Notes under the pieces: generated by a model
Told to the model about the DNA's origin: nothing
What the model saw: only the letters and a program-made list of their open reading frames with translations
The model's database searches: none
NCBI GenBank assembly: GCA_019009955.1
Contig: CM032230.1
Location: forward strand, 31,902,001 to 31,966,000
Source of the DNA: Riptortus pedestris
Taxonomy: Eukaryota > Arthropoda > Insecta > Hemiptera > Alydidae
Reading direction: 5' to 3'
DNA length: 64,000 nucleotides
Part shown: one piece after another, positions 1 through 12,912 of the stretch
Layout: every line of letters begins with the position of its first letter
Position numbering within the stretch: position 1 is the first letter of the stretch
Position numbers and translations under genes: made by a program

Positions 1-345
1 AACAGTTTTCACTAAAACTAAAGATCACGGTTATTATTCATCAAAATTGGACTATGAAGACTGGAGCTTTACACAATCAACCTAAAAAAAATGCTATATA
101 ATCAATCTTGTTGCTACCCTAATATACTACTATTTATGGATTACTTACTTTTTTATTCTTCTTATGACTTTCCCCGTCCTAATACTCAAATATTTTTCAT
201 ACACTAATGGCAAGGGCTTTCAACAAAAACTCTCTTTTTTTTTTGTACGTAGAGTTAATTGAAAATCTACCCTGCCTGTTTAGTGGCTTATATCATTTCT
301 GCAAGTCAACCGTATTTAGTACGATTTGTTGTTGTTGTATAGGGT
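1..345. other. AT-rich spacer, nothing recognised
   Basis: No coding, RNA or repeat signature could be recognised here. It may include the decayed 3' flank of the LINE fragment that follows on the minus strand. Confidence 0.5.
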
Positions 346-621
346 TTAAGGGCGTATTTGATTTTGTATTTTTTTTACTATTGGGTTGTTTGTGAATACA
401 TCTTTGATACTCAATAGGGCACTCAACGAGTCAGTGCAAATCAGGTATTTTTCTTGAGTTGAGTGGTTGCAAATGCAGTGATATAAAGCGAATTTAATTG
501 CGAATAGTTCGGCGGAATAGATGCTGGTTAATTTGTTGAGTTTGTATTTTTGGCAGGCATTTTCTTCGTAGTAGGCGCAGGGGTGTTGATATTTTTCTAT
601 TTTATTAATGAAAGCTTCCAT
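346..621 (-). pseudogene. LINE fragment: RNase H domain (Jockey/R1/I-type)
   Basis: A 91-residue open frame reads like the C-terminal RNase H domain of insect non-LTR retrotransposons. It has a SAELFAI segment (the catalytic Glu strand) and, about 28 residues later, an ICTDSLSALLSIK segment (the catalytic Asp strand) in the usual order. The RT and endonuclease parts are absent on either side, so this is a truncated, non-autonomous remnant. The family assignment (Jockey or R1/I clade) rests only on this domain. The spacing and motif pair make RNase H itself fairly secure. Confidence 0.65.
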
Positions 622-2675
622 TTAGTACGATTTAAATAATAATATCTTTGTAGTAAACACTTTCAAATGTTTTAATGACGCATCAAATTATCTTTGGGAA
701 ATTATTTGAAGAAAAGAAATGGCCGGAAGAGGTGGTTGGCTTATAGACCACGAACGTAGGTAAGTTTCAGTAAAGTCTATGGAGGAAAAAAAAATAAGTT
801 TTTTTTAGTGACTCTTGCTATTAAAATATGAATAGTATTTTTTTAAATATATTTCTAATATCTATTTCCCATTTCTACTTCTCTTCCTGTGATTTTTACT
901 TTCCGTACTCTATGAATCAACGCTTCACTTCCAGCTTAAGGTATTAGAAGGTAGAAATGGAGATTACAATGTTCCGAAAACTTTATACTGGTATGACACA
1001 CTGTGGCGTCATCTTTCCTGCACGTAGGATATCTGTTTATTTTGCTCACAATTCATTAATTGATGGATTGACCTTTCTAAGAAGTTAGTAATAGAAAGTT
1101 TATGAGCTAGGTCAGACAGTAAAGGAAGAAGAAATATACAGCACTAGGTAAAATACTATGAAAATATTATTTCGATAGAAAATATTGACTCTATGTATAA
1201 GCTATAAGTGCACCTCGTTACCTGCAGCTCTGTCTGTTTCTCTCTAATAGCACTAAGTGATATTAAATCATAATCAGAATAGTCCAGTATTCATTATCCA
1301 TGCTGAGGTAATAGCTGGCTATGACAGGAGAGTGGTGGAATCCCAAATTTCCTTTTGAGTCTTCGCCTTTCCTTTTTCTCACCCTTCATTGCCGTTTTTC
1401 TCTATGAAAGTGGTGCAGAGGTAAGACAAATTTATTATAATACCGTTTTTGTTGGTTAAATGCGTTTCTTTTGTACACTTCCTTTTTTATCTGAGCACAA
1501 CAGAGTCAATGCATTTTTTTAAAAGAATGTATTATCCTTTTTTTATTTTCGAGACAATATATATGGCGGTCATAGTCTGCTGGAGTACTAATCATTTCAA
1601 TTATAGTCATCCTTTGAATAAAGTGATAAACGATATGAGGATGAAAGGAGAATTAGGTCATTTCCCAGTCCACTGAAAGGGGAATCGAAACAAGCTAGAA
1701 CTTGTGGGAAGTTGAAAAGCAGAATTTAAGGGGGGAGGGGGTCCAGAACTTTCACTAGGCACTCACTAAAAGGACAGAAACTCCTAACTTTCCACGCATT
1801 TATCAATTAGCTCAATGGTTGCATGAGAATATTCCTTCAGAAGACTTTATCTATGGATTAATTCACATATAGTGTATAGCCTATTTTCAGTCCCAATTTT
1901 AATATGGCTATGCTCTTTAAAACGATTGTGGGTGTGAGATACAAGCAGGCGCATGTGCAAAGATTACATATAATATTAGATATCATTAAATTTAAGTGTG
2001 AAATGTGCGTGAATAAATATATTTTTAGAGCCAGTTTTAGTTACAAAATTATTAGGGAACTTTTTAAAGTAGGGCATAGTCAAAAGTCCTTACAAAACAT
2101 ATCTAATTCTTGTAAAAACGTAGTATGTATGAAGTATTCTGGAGGTGTAAATGTCTTTTTTTTATTATTTTGACAGACGTATATACTTCGCGATGAAATT
2201 CCGTTGAATGATATGGATATCGTAATTGGTATTGTATTTACATCAAACCGGGATGCAGGCTCACCCATGTTTTCTGTAAATAACGCTATTAAATTAAACT
2301 TTGTACGTGTTTCATAGAAATTTATAAAGATTCGTCTAAAGTCCAAGGGTTTATCTTTTCAATGATAATTAATGTTATTGTTCGTTTTGATAATTAAAAC
2401 TCCAAATTTACTGACATCTTACCTCACTCACTAAACATAAACAGACTACTAAAGAAGTAATCAACAGAATACCAAACTTTGAACCATTGTAAGCTATAAA
2501 AATGAGTAAGCTGAATTTCAAGTAGACTTGAAGTTTCTGTTAATAAAATTAGTAGTGGAGTCAACGATAGTATTTTTCATATGTGATCGTAGCCATTCCA
2601 AATATCTGAACAAATTGTTTCGATTATTTTGGCTGCGGCAGGAAGTATTGAGTGAAATAAATATTATAATCCACA
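622..2675. other. Unassigned AT-rich intergenic DNA
   Basis: Only short random open frames are present. I found no splice-bounded exon, tRNA-like fold or repeat shared with the rest of the window. Confidence 0.5.
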
Positions 2676-2885
2676 TTAGGGGATAGGCTAGGTAGTGGCA
2701 CAGGTCCTCGCTAAACCTGGAGACATAGATTCGATTCCCCACGAGATAAATAGGAATAGTTATTTTTTTTTAAACAAGGCAGTTACTAAATAAAATCTGT
2801 AGTCTCGCCTTAGCTTGAAAAGGGTGATAACCTTTCCCGATTGGCCCTTAGTAGCATTACGCGGGTGGAAGTAAAGAAGATGCTA
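2676..2885 (+). repeat. tRNA-derived SINE, diverged copy
   Basis: The head carries a pol III B-box-like TTCGATTCCC (about 2731-2740). The body has the family's stereotyped phrase (taaataaaat..tagtc, then a-aaagggtgataacc, then attggcc..agtagca). It is more decayed than the other copies and its A-box region differs, so it may be an older subfamily. Confidence 0.6.
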
Positions 2886-3791
2886 TTGAAGTTATTGCTT
2901 TGGATTGGTTCACCAGTAATGAAAATAAAAATCATTCGTTCGATTCACACGAAGAACTAGATCTAACCAGTCATAAATACGGAAATTTTGATGAGTGCAA
3001 TGGTCAGAGCGATAGTTTTTCACAATCATTATTTCTCTAACCTCTCTCAAAGGACTTGATGTCAGAATCGATATTAAAGAAGAGACTAGCCTGTTATATG
3101 TGGTGTTAACGCAATTTAATGAAATTGTTTGTCTGTCTACAAAAGATCCATATGTAGGGAAAATTAAGATGCGGTACTTTCCTTGTGCGGGTTATATTTA
3201 CTTGTCAAAGCTCTGAATTGGTATTTCCACTTAAGAGATTTGAAATCCAAATGTATTCGAGACACGAACATCCTCAAGGCCTTAGACGCTATATCTTGGA
3301 GAAGAGGTGGAAATATTATGGTTAAGCTTTGCAGGGAGGAGATTCGATTAAATTTTGATTAATAGTGAACTGCTTACGAGTTGCATAAATTACTTGTTAT
3401 GTTAGACGATGAGGATTATCTGATAAGAGCGTCTTGAGCCTACGGATCGATCTCGCTTATCACTAACTCAGCTGTTCAACACCACAAAACAGAGCGATTA
3501 ACTCTCAACTAATTTCTTTCTTGCAGCAGATTAAGAAAAAAGAGCTGTTGAGTGGGCTATAATCACGCGAAGTTCAATAATGACCGAAATCAGCACAGAA
3601 ACATATGTAGGTTTAGAAAAGGAATGAAACGTACAACCTCTAATATATGCCTGTGTCTAAGTGGGTAAAAACACAGTTTTATGAAAAGCGCGTGTGACTG
3701 AATAGTTCATCGTATGATATGTCTGATCTATTGAAAATTTATTTATATTAGTTTTCATTGTGTAAGTATATATAGTAAAATTAAATTATTC
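2886..3791. other. Unassigned AT-rich intergenic DNA
   Basis: Nothing recognisable on either strand. Confidence 0.45.
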
Positions 3792-4000
3792 ATTAACGCC
3801 TCCTTTTTGCATCTACGGCTAATTGGGATGAGTTATCTGCAGGTTACCACGATTTTCTAGCCAGGGTGGGACTAAGGATTTTATTTAATGAGTTCGTCAC
3901 TAAATATATTCCTATTGCCCAGACGGGAATCGAACTGGCTACACAAGTTTTAAGATGTGAGATTAAGCCAACGCCTTAACTCACATGGCTAACCTAAGCC
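3792..4000 (-). repeat. tRNA-derived SINE, near full length
   Basis: The reverse complement begins with a tRNA-like head (GGTTAGCCATGTGAGTTAAG, then an anticodon-arm-like segment), has a B-box GTTCGATTCCCG-type sequence, and continues into the family body ending in AATTAGCC. Other copies lie at about 5.7, 10.1, 15.1, 28.0, 36.9, 40.1, 57.6, 59.8 and 63.5 kb. It is about 210 bp, typical of a tRNA-headed SINE with a unique body and short AT-rich tail. Confidence 0.8.
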
Positions 4001-4734
4001 TAAGTATATATAGTACGTAGTTTACCACGTATATATAGTAAACATTGGATTTGTAAGACATTAGTATATACAGGTTACCTCTTAATGATTCTATTTCGTC
4101 CAAATAATGTCTTTATTTTTTCTTCCTTCATCTTTTTTGTAACTCTACTAATATTTTTTATTTATTTTTTTGTATTAATATATATTTTTTAAGATGAATT
4201 AAATTACCGTTGTAGTGGCATCTTCTGTAAATAATATATGCAGAATTCAAAGAACGTGAGGAAGTGGATTTTGAATACATCCATTTCTATATTTTCAACA
4301 CATATATTTCTTCTACACGTATTTTTAATACATCTATTCTATAAAACTAAATTTCCAGTACCTCTATTTCTTCTGTAATAAAACATTAAGATAGACAGAA
4401 CTGGAATATAAGCTGAAAATGAAAGGTTTCTTTAGGCAATTGCTGAAAATGCAAGTCGTATGAGTAGAGATGATGGATCATTTTAATTATATGACAATTG
4501 TAATGCCAACGTGTAATAAGGATATAAATATGCTTTTGAATTTTACTCTTTCGTCCTTCTGCCCCCACCTTTCCTGTACAAATTTCGTCAGTTATCGAAT
4601 ATGATTTTTAGTTGAAACGTTTAAATATACAGATTGGTAATGATTAAATACAAATTCTGGAGGGATTTAGCACGTAAAATATTAGTTGATGCTACTACTG
4701 TTATTTTTAAGTATCCAAGTACTGTAATTTATGC
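4001..4734. other. Unassigned AT-rich intergenic DNA
   Basis: No recognisable gene or repeat. An open frame at 4386-4568 (minus) is composition-driven. Confidence 0.45.
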
Positions 4735-4945
4735 CGTAAGGGTAATTGTAGTACCACCGTACGGGTTATTGTTAATTATACTAACAGTTACTTTATGCTA
4801 CTAAGGGTGATCTGGACAGGTTATCTTAGCCAGGTTTGGGATTAAAGATTTTATTATTTTATTTTAAGTTCGCTACTAGTTAAAATCCTATTACCTACGC
4901 GGGGATCAAATCCACGATTCTAGGTTTACCAAGTTACCCTGGAAG
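4735..4945 (-). repeat. tRNA-derived SINE, diverged copy
   Basis: It has the same block order as the 3792-4000 copy (acagg-ttatc, tagccaggt-tgggat, ttttattt, attaccta-gcgggatcaaa), with many substitutions and a degraded head. Confidence 0.6.
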
Positions 4946-5667
4946 AATGTCATAAATACTTGGATTCTCAAGCATATAATGACAGCGATATAAAATTCCG
5001 CAAAAATCTCAACGTTAATTTGAGAAATTCTTGAATTTATAAAATCTTGTGTTATATTATATTGACAAAAAGGACAACAACAACAACTACTCGAAAATCT
5101 GATGCGCTATCTGGCTATGTGTCTCCATTCAAAAAGGTGTTTCATTATAAGATTTTACTGGTAACAGGTTATTATTTATCTAGGTTTAGATTACAGTCAA
5201 TCTGTAATTTTAGAGATGTATGTTCTTTCCGTCTCTTTTTATCGATAAAAATGGTTACGATATTAGAAATCAACTTTTTTGGATCGCTGTCGTCCAAGGA
5301 AGGCCATGATCTATAATTTACTTAAAAGGCCAAGGTATAAGTCAAGAAGGCGACCCAACCAAACAGAAAGTTTGGACAGATGAAATATTTAATATCTGTT
5401 TAATAAGACAAGCCGTTTGTCCAAGTGTACACACCTCCGAGCGCTATAAATTCAAAGGAGTAATCTACTAGCTTTGCCTTCCTCTCATTTGCATTTATAA
5501 TGTTCCTAGTCGTAATACAGGTAGTACAGATTAAAGCGCTCTGTAGGGCTCGCTAAAATTAATAAGCTATTTATTCATCAAGTATTAATGAATACTCCCC
5601 GAAAACAATAAAGCATTGAAATTAAAAGAATTTAAGCATTTTTATACCTCTATACAATAAATATAGG
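4946..5667. other. Unassigned AT-rich intergenic DNA
   Basis: No recognisable gene or repeat. Confidence 0.45.
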
Positions 5668-5897
5668 TGCTCAGGTTACCCATGTGAGTTAAAGCGTTGG
5701 CCTTATTCTCACATGGTAAACAGTAAGCGGCAAATTCGATTGTCGCCTGGGCAATTGGAATTTATTCAGCGACGAACACATTAAATAAAATCGTTAGTCC
5801 CACCTGGCTAGAAAAGGGTGGTAACCTGTAGATACCCGTCCTAATTAGCCATAAAAGTAAAAAGTGGATTTTAAGGTCGTTAATAAATAATAATAAT

Positions 5898-5904
<7 letters not shown>
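5668..5904 (+). repeat. tRNA-derived SINE with AATAAT tail
   Basis: The head GGTTACCCATGTGAGTTAAA starts the tRNA-like part. An aattcgattgtcgcctgggc B-box region follows, then the body and a terminal run of aataat units that merges into a (TA)n tract. The tail suggests that SINE A/T-rich 3' ends seed some of the TA microsatellites. Confidence 0.8.

Positions 5905-5972
<68 letters not shown>
5905..5972. repeat. (TA)n microsatellite
   Basis: About 32 TA units lie between the SINE tail and the 3' end of the next Helitron. Confidence 0.95.
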
Positions 5973-5976
<4 letters not shown>

Positions 5977-6894
5977 CTAGCTAAGGCTGAATAAAGATGG
6001 TATTTTTTCGGCAAGGCTTTATTTTGACATTTTCCCGTCACAGTTTTTAGGGTTTATACCCCCGTCGTTGCTTTGGATTTGTTAATAATCATCTCAATAT
6101 TATTATATTTCCCGTCTCCTGTGCATTATGCATCGATTTGAATTATTAAGGACAAAATATTAACATACATTTGAATTAATTTTTCCAGCTAAGGCCCCTG
6201 GCAGTTCATATTGAAAAGATTTGTTGACCAAATTTCTCTAAATAACAAAATAAACAGCTTTTGTTATGTACGTATTTGCCGAAACGCCAATACGAAACGA
6301 AATATCACTATTTTTAATTTCAGTCCTCCCTTATAACCCCCACTCCTGTCCGTCCCTAGAAATGTTAGTATGGCTTATTATAAGGAAAGCGTTAGTGCTA
6401 ATACATATACCGACTGTTTTATTTAGTTCGGTTGAGTCTTTTGTGCCAAATTAAATTGTTGACTCCCGCTATAATTTTTAGCGTATAACGCCTTTATACT
6501 TCGGTATACGACGATAGTGTATATGACAAAAGTGTGTATTTTGTTATTTATAGAAAAATAACAAAATACATAACTTTTGTTATGTGCATATTGGCCGAAA
6601 CCCCAATAGGAAACGAAATATCGCTATTTTTAATTTTAGGCATCCGTTATAACCCCCCCCCTCCTGTTCATCTCAGAGAATATTAACTTAGCTTATGTTG
6701 GGTTACTAGTAATATACATACCAAGTTTCATAAAATTCGGTTCAGCCGTTTATGTGTGAAAAGGTAACAAACAAGCAAATAAACAAACAAACAGATTCGA
6801 AAGAAACAAAATGCAGTTATGTTGTCTATGAGATGTGAAACGAAAAGTTATCGTGAAATTTCGCGAAAGAAATCAATGTACAGACAGACGTTAC

Positions 6895-6930
<36 letters not shown>
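5977..6930 (-). mobile_element. Non-autonomous Helitron, 3' hairpin deleted
   Basis: Read on the minus strand it starts with (TA)n-TAATTGTAACGTCTGTC, carries the family's (TTTG)n tract, one copy of the internal gaggcct-gaaat-taaaaatagcgatatttc module, and ends at CTAG (5977-5980). Compared with the copies ending at 34820 and 36088, it lacks the roughly 30-nt terminal GC hairpin, so CTAGCT is joined directly to internal sequence. It is probably no longer transposable. There is no Rep/helicase coding. Confidence 0.7.
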
Positions 6931-6933
<3 letters not shown>

Positions 6934-9900
6934 TGATAACGCTCTACCATTTGAAAGTTGAAAATATTCTTTGGCCGTTCCTTCTACTACGAACTAAGCG
7001 TTTCATGTTAAACGAAATGCCAAGTTCCTTCACGGCTGAAATCGTATAAAGAGGAGGAGAGGGGTTCGAGAGGGAGAAAACCAATTCCAAAATATTTTCA
7101 CTTTGGGCACTTGAGCAGTTTAAAAACCACATGCACATCTTAAATTTCAAGTCCTACTTACAAAGGTTTCTTGTTATATTACGGAGAAAATCAGGAGCGT
7201 TTGAATCACCTGGGAAATATGCTTAATTTGCGTATCTTATTTGCTTGTAAGCCTGTGGAAAATGGGGGGAATCGTCTCCCGAAACCGCATTTGACTTCTC
7301 AAATCGATATCTCATGAACTTAAATTTCAAATGTTTTATAAAATTTATATTCTGTTCCAAATATATAACATAAAGTGTATGCCGTTATAAAAATTTAATG
7401 AAAGGTGAATTCCTCTATACGAGAATTAAAAAGAAACGTTTAATTGGCTTGGCTCCTGCATACGGTTATGGCCTTCAGTAACAACGGCTTTCTCATAAAT
7501 TCTCTGTAGAATTTAGCTAATATCTTTATATATCTTTATTTTATTTAAATGATGTTATATTGAGGAGGAAGGCTTTGTGATTTGGAAAAAGGGAGTAAGT
7601 AGAAGAATATAGATGGGCTTCCATGTTGGAGAGACAGGGCAGGGATGGCCGTCACCCTGGGAACAGGCCGATAAATTAGGATGACGTCAGCCGTGGGTGC
7701 CAAGTAAAACCTAACTTATGGCTACACATAACACTATACAGCCTAATCTATCTAGTCACTCTAATGAAACAATAACTAATACAACTTATATTTATTATTC
7801 TCATATAAATAACATATTATTTTTAGAACTTATAACACTATTTTCCCAAATATAAACCTACTGCATATTGCTCAAAAAGCCTCACTGCTGCTGAGTAATT
7901 TCAAACAAAAGTATCCACTGTCAGTTCTTAAGGGGAAAATGACAACCACATTAAAATCCAGAGGACACGAAAAAATTAAACTTCACTTATGAATTTAAAA
8001 AATAAATAAATTTAAAATCAATCTAATTATATTAAACTACATTAAATCTCAAATGTTTCCATAACAAAAGTAATGTGATTTTTTTAAATGTCAGATGACC
8101 CATCATCAAACATCATTAATTGCAGAATCATTAAGATAATAAGAAACTCATAAAACAGAGAACCTTCTAGAATACATTCGATGAAGGTAGTAATTGGGAG
8201 ACGTCAGGAAATATAGCTTTTATTCTTTCTGTTCTAAATATTTTCTCAACTTTGTTCTTTCATTCATAGACCCATGCATAAAAATGACAAAACATTCCAA
8301 TCCAAATCAATATTTATGGTTATTGAACTGAGTCTATCATTTTCTTCCGGAATGGCCGAGGAAACATTCCCAACATTTACCACAAATAGAAAAATCTTTG
8401 ATATCGGAGGGATCCGGTCTAGAAAAATGTTACTTCTCTTACAGTCGATCTGCATAGAAGTAGAAAAATAGTTTTCCTACAACAATGGTCTATTTTTAAA
8501 CTATCATTTATTTAGTTACAACAGAAAACGAATTAATTATTAATCAGGCGATTCAAAGTATGTTTAACGAGTAATAAAAAAAAAAATAAGCTGGTCAGGC
8601 TAGACAGAAGTGTGAACTTACGTAAGTGAATCAAATCTGTTGTTTTAGGCATCCAAATGAAGATTATTATAATTGACTTACTTAATACCATATGAAGCAT
8701 TGCGGACAGTTATCTACATTAAGTTTCGCATTTTTTTTGTTCCTATCTGGAGGGAACTATATAAATGGATCTTTTTCATAATTATCTCTTTTCATAATTA
8801 CTGAACTCAAGAATCTCAAGAAAATCGAAGAAATTGATCAAATAGTTACATCTGTGCAAATAAGATTCTCTAAAGCAATAATGAGCAACGTTTCTGAGTA
8901 ATGTAATGAACAATATATGTAGATGTACGTTGTAAGAGGTTACTTCAGATTTGAGATATATAATTTAATTTTGGTAAACAACTAGTGAGTCAGTTCAAAT
9001 GTTGTAGTGAACCTTTCAGTAAATGTGATGCCCGATGAACTAAAGAATATTTAAATATTAATCATTGGTGCATTACTCGTTGAGCCGGATTGAAAACTAA
9101 ACTTAATGCTTTTTAGAAAAGTTTATCCGCTGATATGATCCTAACTACTTCATGTCCAAAGTCTCAGAAATGAGCAAAAAACTGAAATGAAAAGTCAGAA
9201 TGACATACAATACAATACTGAATTTTCCTATGAAAACACTTCCCAAAACATTATCTGATGTTGGAGTGAATGAAATTGTGAGCAAGAATTAGTTGCAATG
9301 CGCAGAAATAGCTGAACATTTTCCTGCAATTTTTAAGGATATTGTTGGGTTTCTTCATTTCTACATGAGATAAATTCGAAAATATTTTTACAAATTTGTA
9401 AAGCAAAATATTAAAAAGACATAAGCCCTTAAACATACGCTGAGACACAATTGGTGTGAGGCCTAGTGGTGTGTAACTACCCCTAGGGAGCAATGATTTA
9501 GCTCAGAAAGATGTTGGTTGTATCCTGGCTGTGGAGTCCCTTTGCTCATTCAGCTCCTGTTCGCCATTTATCCCTTTCCCTGACAGTTCTCATCCATGTA
9601 ATTTCTAGTTTGGTTTTCAGAATGTCCTGCCAGTCTTTTACTCCAAAACCCTCTTCTTGTTGCATAAAAGGCTGTTGCCTTTATGGTTTAAACTCCCAAC
9701 CACAAACGTAAATATTTCAAGGAAAGCGTATCAGTATCAGAAATAAGACTAGTTAACTGCACGAATTTAATAAATTCCGTTAAAAAATAATCATTGTTTA
9801 AAAATAAATTAAAGAACCTCATTTCTGAAGGATATTTTTAAACACAAGATGAATACTAAAACACATTTTCCAACCACCACAAAATATTTGCCATAAAAAT

Positions 9901-10044
9901 CGATCATATAATAATTTATGATTAGGTATATTGACTTTTAAGGTGGGACTGGTTTTTGTCATTTATAGAGCTTGTCATCCTTTAATAAATTTGTAAGGCA
10001 ATAAATTAAAAAAAAATGTATGTTATATATTTAGTATTAAAATA
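6931..10044. other. Long unassigned intergenic segment
   Basis: No supported gene. 7620-7720 is less AT-rich than its surroundings but has no recognisable coding potential. 7270-7440 has weak resemblance to the HINE-like core but is too decayed to call. Confidence 0.4.
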
Positions 10045-10256
10045 ACGTCCACTTTTTCCAACTAAGGCTAATTGGGACGGGTTCTCATGGGGAAAAGGTT
10101 ACCACCATTTTCTAGCCAGGGTGGGACTAAGGATTTTATTTAATGAATTCCACCACTAGATAGATACCATTGCCCAGGCGGGAATCGAACTTACCACTCG
10201 TGGTTTTCCATATGAGATTAAGGTCAATGCTTTAGCTCAAATGGCTAACCTGATCC
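10045..10256 (-). repeat. tRNA-derived SINE
   Basis: Near full length and in reverse orientation. It has gcccaggcgggaatcgaact (B-box region), ggtgggactaaggattttat, and the head ending ctcaaatggctaacctga. Confidence 0.8.
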
Positions 10257-10731
10257 CCTAGAGTGGCATTAGGGTTCTTAACATAATTAATTTATTATAT
10301 TTTTATTTATTAATTTAAATGAGTTCGGCAACACCGGCGATTTACTCATAATTAAATCGTGCACAAAAAAAAATAGAAGGAAACGTAAAAGGAGTGAACA
10401 AAGGTGGTTTTTGATTGGTTCATCATTGGAATACCATTTTTATAAGAAACAAATAGTATTCTATGGAAACATCGAGATGGTGAAAATAATATAAATGAAA
10501 ATATAAGATCGACTGGGGGGGAGAGAAATAAATAAAAATAATAATAAAATAAGGGAAAGAGAAAAGCAAAGAAATGAATAAATTAAAAAAAAAAGAGAAA
10601 ACCCCCAAAAAAATGAATAAATAAAAAAAAGGGGGAAGGGAAAGTGAAACTAAAAAATAAAATAATATATTAAAATAATAATAAATAAAATTAATGTTTA
10701 TACACCCTGCTAATTTATTATATATAATTAT

Positions 10732-10874
10732 TTAACACGTTGATGGTAGGGTTGGAAGGGTGTTCGCCAATGGCTCCACTTCCGAAGTGACGGACGTCGA
10801 CGACCCGTCGCCACTTACCCGTCTAGCGATTCCGAAAGGTTTTACCTCATACGGCTTGGGTGCCAATGTGTTAA
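10732..10874. mobile_element. TTAA-flanked GC-rich MITE candidate (piggyBac-like)
   Basis: A roughly 135-bp island, clearly more GC-rich than its surroundings, is bounded on both sides by TTAA. Its ends are short inverted repeats: TTAACACGTTG on the left, and CCAATGTGTTAA on the right, whose complement is TTAACACATTGG. TTAA target duplication is characteristic of piggyBac-superfamily elements. There is no internal coding. Confidence 0.5.
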
Positions 10875-11139
10875 ATTGATGGATTTTATAAAATGTATTC
10901 ATGGAATTTAAGCTAATTTTATAACGAGTGTATTATATAGGTATAAATGTTATTGAATAACATTTATAGAAATTATATGACATATTACGGTTTATAAAAC
11001 AGTATTATGTCAATTGATCCCTATAACACAATTATAGAAAACAAAACTATTTGACGTATCCTATAATATTATGTTAACATTTAATGGAAATAAAAACATT
11101 TCGTTTCACCTCTTCTCTCATCACAAAAGTGGCTTATTG

Positions 11140-11373
11140 TTGCGTTCATTTGAATAAAGACTTCATTATTCTTGTTTGCTTGATGTCATATTGCTTTTTC
11201 AAGGTATTCAACATTGTTCTGTGATGTGGTGAGTCAAAGGCCTTCTTACTATCTACAAAACTCAGTTGCAATGAACGGGATATTGCATCCCTCAGACAAC
11301 ACATAGAGTTAACCCTTGTCAGCACAAATCTTGGGTGGAGGATATAACTTTTCAAAAGTGTTAGAGGTAACAT
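11140..11373 (-). pseudogene. LINE fragment: reverse transcriptase palm
   Basis: A 75-residue frame carries the RT motif A-like segment FVDSKKAFDSPHH followed by a helix-like stretch (MLNTLKKQYDI), as in RTE-type non-LTR retrotransposons where F-x-D-x-x-KAFDS-V precedes it. The YxDD motif and all flanking domains are missing. It is a short dead remnant. Confidence 0.65.
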
Positions 11374-11871
11374 AACATAGTTAATGATACGCTATTTTCT
11401 ATTCTGTATCTGTCACTTTTCTTAAAGAGTAAAATAATTCTTATTTTATTATTTCTGAAGGCACCTTCTCTTAAATAAAAATTCTATTAAATAATTTGCA
11501 TAATTACTCCTCAAGTAGTACCTGTCCTACTTTCAGCATTTCATTCAGAAAATAAACTGAGTCAAAACTCCTCTTTATACTTAAATCGTAGTGGCGGCAA
11601 TCGTTGCTATGGTAACATAATGAACCTTGTCATGGCAACAGATCCAATCACCTGTGAACAACAAATAGTTGCGAATGTGAATGTTTTTTCAGTCTCACTT
11701 TGATTATGTGATGCAACAAATTGCCGAGTTCTGTAAAATATATTTCATTTTTTTACTCAAGTTTATAAATTATTTTAACAAAATATAAAAATGGCATTTT
11801 CAAACGAAAAAAAATCAGTGTTGTGCTGTAAACGTTCTTTATTCATATACTTAACGAAGAATGTTATTCCA
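11374..11871. other. Unassigned AT-rich intergenic DNA
   Basis: Nothing recognised. Confidence 0.4.
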
Positions 11872-12100
11872 TCAAGCAGGTAATGCGTAAACTAAGCAGA
11901 TTTTCCACGTGCTGAACACCCTACATTCACTACTCTGTAATAACATAATAAAGAAAATTAAATTTGAAATAAGGTTTATAATGAAAAGATTTTCGACTCA
12001 AGTCATAATAACGGAGGTATTTTGAATTTTTATTTTTACCTTTTCTCTAAACTCGCTCGCCTCATTCGATGGAAACATGGCGCTATTAAATAACGAGTTT
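11872..12100 (+). mobile_element. Diverged HINE-like fragment with mariner-end-like tail
   Basis: It matches the 5' signature (gcaggtaatgcgtaaactaag, then cagattttccacgtg) and the core (cgactcaagtcataataacgga). At about 12078-12098 a GCTATTAAATAACGAG segment equals the terminal repeat of the mariner at 25.0 kb, so a mariner end relic may lie here. Confidence 0.5.
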
Positions 12101-12404
12101 AAAAATTAAAAAAAAAAAAATTCTGATGGCTAGTGCGGTAACATTAACATATATATCCATATATGTAACATTGAATGGACCTCTTTTTCATCCCCTCTTA
12201 CGAGACGTAGTTAGACTTTTGGAGAAGATTTTTGGTACAACTACTAACTAAATGGTCGCACACTTCCTTAATAGCTTATTTCCCTGGAGCTAATTTGCAA
12301 AGTCACTAGCGAATCCGTTAGTTTTATAACATTGGCACAATCAATACCAAAAGTATAGGGGAATTATAACACAGATCCTGTAAGCCTATGTGAACTAAAT
12401 TATA

Positions 12405-12816
12405 AAAAGTCCGTCACGCAGGGGCTGCGTTAACTTAGCAGATTTCCCACGTGCGCCACGTATTTGCATTTATCTCAAAACTTAAAGTTCAATGAGAACA
12501 ATATTTGGTATTTAAGCTTCAAATAAAATGTTTCATAGCATAATAGAATATTGTTAATATGAGATGAGTAGGAGAGGGGCTTTACAATTCTACTAATTTT
12601 ACAATTCTAATTACAGTTCTAGACAATTTTTCGATCCGAAGCATAATAACGGAGATATTCAAATTTTTCGAAATTCTTCCCCTCTAACCCTCCTCCTCCC
12701 CCTTGTCCGATTTCAGTCGAACAAGAACGAACTTGATCGTTTTTTTGTATAAAACGATTATATATCAAGTTTGGTAACGGTAAAACAAAAATTACGACCG
12801 CTAGAGCGGTAACAGG

Positions 12817-12882
<66 letters not shown>

Positions 12883-12886
12883 TTTT
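12405..12886 (+). mobile_element. HINE-like element, subfamily B, lacking 3' end
   Basis: The 5' end is AAAAAGTCCGTCACGCAGGG, then AGCAGATTTCCCACGTG, the subfamily B segment (tatttgcatttatctcaaaa), the C-rich (G-rich on minus) core, GCGACCGCTAGAGCGGTAAC-like sequence, and about 30 TA units (12820-12880). The 3' palindrome is absent. After the TA tract the sequence changes to a different repeat. Confidence 0.75.
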
Positions 12887-12912
12887 CAACTTCATGACTT
12901 TATTTCCTACAG

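Noticed and set aside
3792..4000. Functional tRNA gene
   Set aside because: The B-box and A-box-like parts belong to a multi-copy SINE with a non-tRNA body; no copy folds into a full cloverleaf with an intact acceptor stem.
6819..7049. Recurrent open frames with SYREISRKKSMYRQ (also 34.8, 46.8, 63.8 kb)
   Set aside because: They are translations of the Helitron 5' end in one frame; no family and no start or stop conservation.
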